The notes below the pieces were generated by a model. It made no database searches and was not told the DNA's origin. It saw only the letters and a list, made by a program, of their open reading frames with translations. From contig CAJBPJ010000161.1 of assembly GCA_903957465.1 (NCBI GenBank), positions 1-5,495 of the forward strand: a DNA stretch of 5,495 nucleotides. Direction: 5' to 3'. A program made the translations under genes and the position numbers. Shown one piece after another: positions 3,596-5,495 of the stretch (positions are counted from its first letter, which is position 1; each line of letters begins with the position of its first letter). The stretch is from an uncultured Opitutia bacterium (GTDB taxonomy: Bacteria; Verrucomicrobiota; Verrucomicrobiia; Opitutales; UBA953).

Positions 3596-5495
3596 AACCC
3601 TACCCCGGGCGCCCTCCCAAGCCTTCGCGAGGTCCGTGCCGGATCTGCATCTGTGCAAGTTTCGGGCAGTCGCATGGACGTCAATCAAGCTTCACGCCAA
3701 GCAAGTTTGGATTGGGATAATTTCAACGTCGGATCCTCGGCCGAAGTCCGCTTCAACCAGCCCGATTCCAAGTCCGTTAGTTTCAACCGAGTCCTCGGCA
3801 CAGACCCCTCGGTTATCGCCGGTAAACTTTCCTCAAATGGCCGCGTTGTTTTAACCAATGCCCAAGGCATTCTTTTCGCGCCAGGTTCAGAGGTGAACGT
3901 CGGCTCGTTGGTGGCCTCCGCGCTGCAAAATGCTTCCGGTGATTTCAGCACAGGCACTGCAACCTTCACAGGTCGTGGTGGCAATGTTGTCAACCAAGGT
4001 ACCATTACTTCGGCGGACGCAGGCCACGTTGTTTTGCTTGGTGCCCGCGTTTCCAACGAAGGCCTCATTACTGCGAATGCCGGTAAAGTACTCCTGGGTT
4101 CAGGGGATGCCGTTCGCCTTGATTTTGCAGGCGACAGTTTAATCTCACTCGCAGTGGACGCCTCGTTGGTGGACGCCGCCGTCTCCAACGGCGGAGTGAT
4201 TCGCGTGGGAGAAGGTCTGGTTGTTCTCACTGCCAAGGCAGCAAGTGGTTTGGCGACCGCGGTTGTGCAAACCGGTGGCTTGATTGAAGCCAAAGGTCTT
4301 ACGCGCCAAGGCGGCACCATCCGCATGGACTCCTCAAACGTAACCGTTAACGGCGCGCTCGATGCATCTTCGGTTTCAGCTCAAGGCGGCGAGGTTTATG
4401 TTCGTGGCACTGATTCCGCTGCAGTCTCTGGCTCCATCGATGTTACGGGCTTAACCAAAGGCGGATTCATCGACATCTCGGCGCCTGCTCTTGGTGATGT
4501 GAATTTCGACAACCTTCGCCTCGGCCAAGGTGGTGAAATCTTACTCGACCCAAAAAATATTTTCATCGTTACGAGTGGTGCTGACGGAAGTATTCTCGAT
4601 CCAACTTCGCCAACATACAACAATGGCGTAAATGCAATTGTTGACATTCAGGAGGGTAGTGCGACGTCGTATGACACGCGCTATCTGGATAAATTTATCC
4701 TCGCCGGTAAGATCCTGACACTCCTCCAAAACGGAATTAATGTCCGCATTGAAGCCACCAACGACATCACCGTCGCTGGTCCGATTGCCTCGATTATCGC
4801 GACGACAGGTAACCTTAGCTTGGTTGCGGGTCGTAATTTAACCATCGCAAGCGACATTCGTATCTCCGGTGCGGTCACGCTCCTCTCGAACGCCAATATT
4901 TTCGGTCAGTACACGCTGTACAATGCAGAATACTACCAAGGCCCGCCCACAGACCCAGCAATTCCTAACCCAGGCTATCTCTTCATCGAAGACGTTTACC
5001 GTGGTCGGACTCTAGTCGATTACCCATCAACCTCGCGCATTGCTGAAACCAATTGGGATCGTGATGCAGGTTCTGCCCTGCTCGATATCCGTGCAGGCGT
5101 GCGTGTTAAAGGTTCATCGGTTCGTCTCGAGGCACAAACTGCCGGCGATCGCGCAGATCGCTTGTCATCAGCTTTTGGCGGCGCGTTGCCAGGTGAAATT
5201 ATCGGCGACATCCAGATCAGCGGCACCGTAGAAGCTTCCACGGGCGATGTGGCGATTGTCACACCTTACGGATCGCTCAAGGCGACGCCTGCGAGCTCGA
5301 TTATTGCCCAAGGCAACATCGGCATTTGGGCCGGTCAAGATGCTGAGACAGGTGCGATGCTTTCGCGTGGCACAGACACAACCACCTTTGATTTCAATCC
5401 TACGGACTCGGCCTTGGGTGATGGAGATTACAATCTAAACTTCGTCAAAGACATCACTGGCATTTGGGTTCAGGCTGTTGGTGATACGACCATCA
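3512..5495 (+). CDS. TpsA-type filamentous haemagglutinin-like exoprotein, 3' end outside window
   Basis: This frame is open for 661 codons and runs off the right edge. It encodes the N-terminal part of a large two-partner-secretion exoprotein. Such proteins cross the inner membrane by Sec, and a TpsB pore in the outer membrane recognises their TPS domain; the mature protein is a long beta-helix at the surface or released. Residues 1-28 are a signal peptide. Residues about 40-165 match the haemagglutination activity domain: LDWDNFNVG (66-74), VRFNQP (79-84), FNRVLG (91-96), SSNGRVVLTNAQGILF (107-122) and VNVGSLVAS (128-136), where NAQG replaces the usual NPNG. Rungs of the type VVNQGTIT, VSNEGLIT and NAGKVLLGSG follow (159-198). 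Then come GG-[VIEFT]-rich rungs near 227, 255, 267, 292, 317 and 340, and LLDPKNIFI (344-352), typical of the region after the TPS domain. ATG 3512 is the only possible start after the in-frame TAA at 3476-3478 that keeps the signal peptide. No SD is visible. No TpsB gene lies in the window. Confidence 0.9.
   Translation, partial: MGRSKSLFNVGRSFLAAAAAMAVTPLIANPTPGALPSLREVRAGSASVQVSGSRMDVNQASRQASLDWDNFNVGSSAEVRFNQPDSKSVSFNRVLGTDPSVIAGKLSSNGRVVLTNAQGILFAPGSEVNVGSLVASALQNASGDFSTGTATFTGRGGNVVNQGTITSADAGHVVLLGARVSNEGLITANAGKVLLGSGDAVRLDFAGDSLISLAVDASLVDAAVSNGGVIRVGEGLVVLTAKAASGLATAVVQTGGLIEAKGLTRQGGTIRMDSSNVTVNGALDASSVSAQGGEVYVRGTDSAAVSGSIDVTGLTKGGFIDISAPALGDVNFDNLRLGQGGEILLDPKNIFIVTSGADGSILDPTSPTYNNGVNAIVDIQEGSATSYDTRYLDKFILAGKILTLLQNGINVRIEATNDITVAGPIASIIATTGNLSLVAGRNLTIASDIRISGAVTLLSNANIFGQYTLYNAEYYQGPPTDPAIPNPGYLFIEDVYRGRTLVDYPSTSRIAETNWDRDAGSALLDIRAGVRVKGSSVRLEAQTAGDRADRLSSAFGGALPGEIIGDIQISGTVEASTGDVAIVTPYGSLKATPASSIIAQGNIGIWAGQDAETGAMLSRGTDTTTFDFNPTDSALGDGDYNLNFVKDITGIWVQAVGDTTI

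Noticed and set aside
3401..3688. 96-codon upstream extension of the pyruvate kinase frame to an ATG at 3688
   Set aside because: It has no similarity to pyruvate kinase N-termini, crosses the divergent control region and overlaps the signal peptide and TPS start of the opposite gene. The family N-terminus begins at ATG 3400.
3685..4326. 213-codon open frame on the - strand
   Set aside because: It lies wholly antisense to the well-supported TPS domain and has a Pro/Thr/Arg-rich composition with no recognisable domain, as expected from the complement of a GC-biased gene. The - strand frames at 4396-4896 and 5020-5262 are rejected for the same reason.
1..5495. Mobile element, CRISPR array, tRNA or toxin-antitoxin module
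   Set aside because: I saw no long terminal inverted repeats, spaced direct repeats, cloverleaf or small paired genes anywhere; nearly all of the window is accounted for by the four genes.

Overview
The window looks like ordinary chromosomal DNA from a Gram-negative bacterium of moderately high GC content. It holds four protein genes and no RNA gene, insertion sequence, CRISPR array or phage trace. The exoprotein at the right end has a Sec signal and a two-partner-secretion domain, so the cell must have an outer membrane. None of the three visible start codons has a well-placed Shine-Dalgarno sequence, and the pyruvate kinase resembles the plastid-type branch of its family. Both facts would fit Verrucomicrobiota or a similar phylum, but that placement is inference and not proven by the sequence.

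Layout from left to right. (1) Positions 1-1028, + strand: the 3' three-quarters or more of xseA, the large subunit of exodeoxyribonuclease VII; its start lies outside the window. (2) Positions 1065-1943, + strand: a complete beta-hydroxyacid dehydrogenase (3-hydroxyisobutyrate dehydrogenase / tartronate-semialdehyde reductase superfamily, closest by memory to the YkwC type). It lies 36 bp behind xseA and is probably co-transcribed. (3) Positions 3400-1940, - strand: a complete pyruvate kinase. It converges on the dehydrogenase so tightly that the two TAA stops share one TTAA palindrome. (4) Positions 3401-3511: a 111-bp divergent control region with a G7-T5 tract, short repeats and a weak promoter candidate. 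(5) Position 3512 to the window end, + strand: the first 661 codons of a large secreted TpsA-type filamentous-haemagglutinin-like protein. It is still open at the right edge.

The four genes do not form an obvious single pathway: DNA repair, a small-molecule dehydrogenase, the last step of glycolysis and a surface or secreted adhesin-like protein. I see no convincing new multi-gene system. The points most worth following are the truncated TpsA protein and its missing transporter partner, the homopolymer tract between pyk and tpsA, the active-site variation in the pyruvate kinase, and the very compact convergent junction with its internal hairpin.
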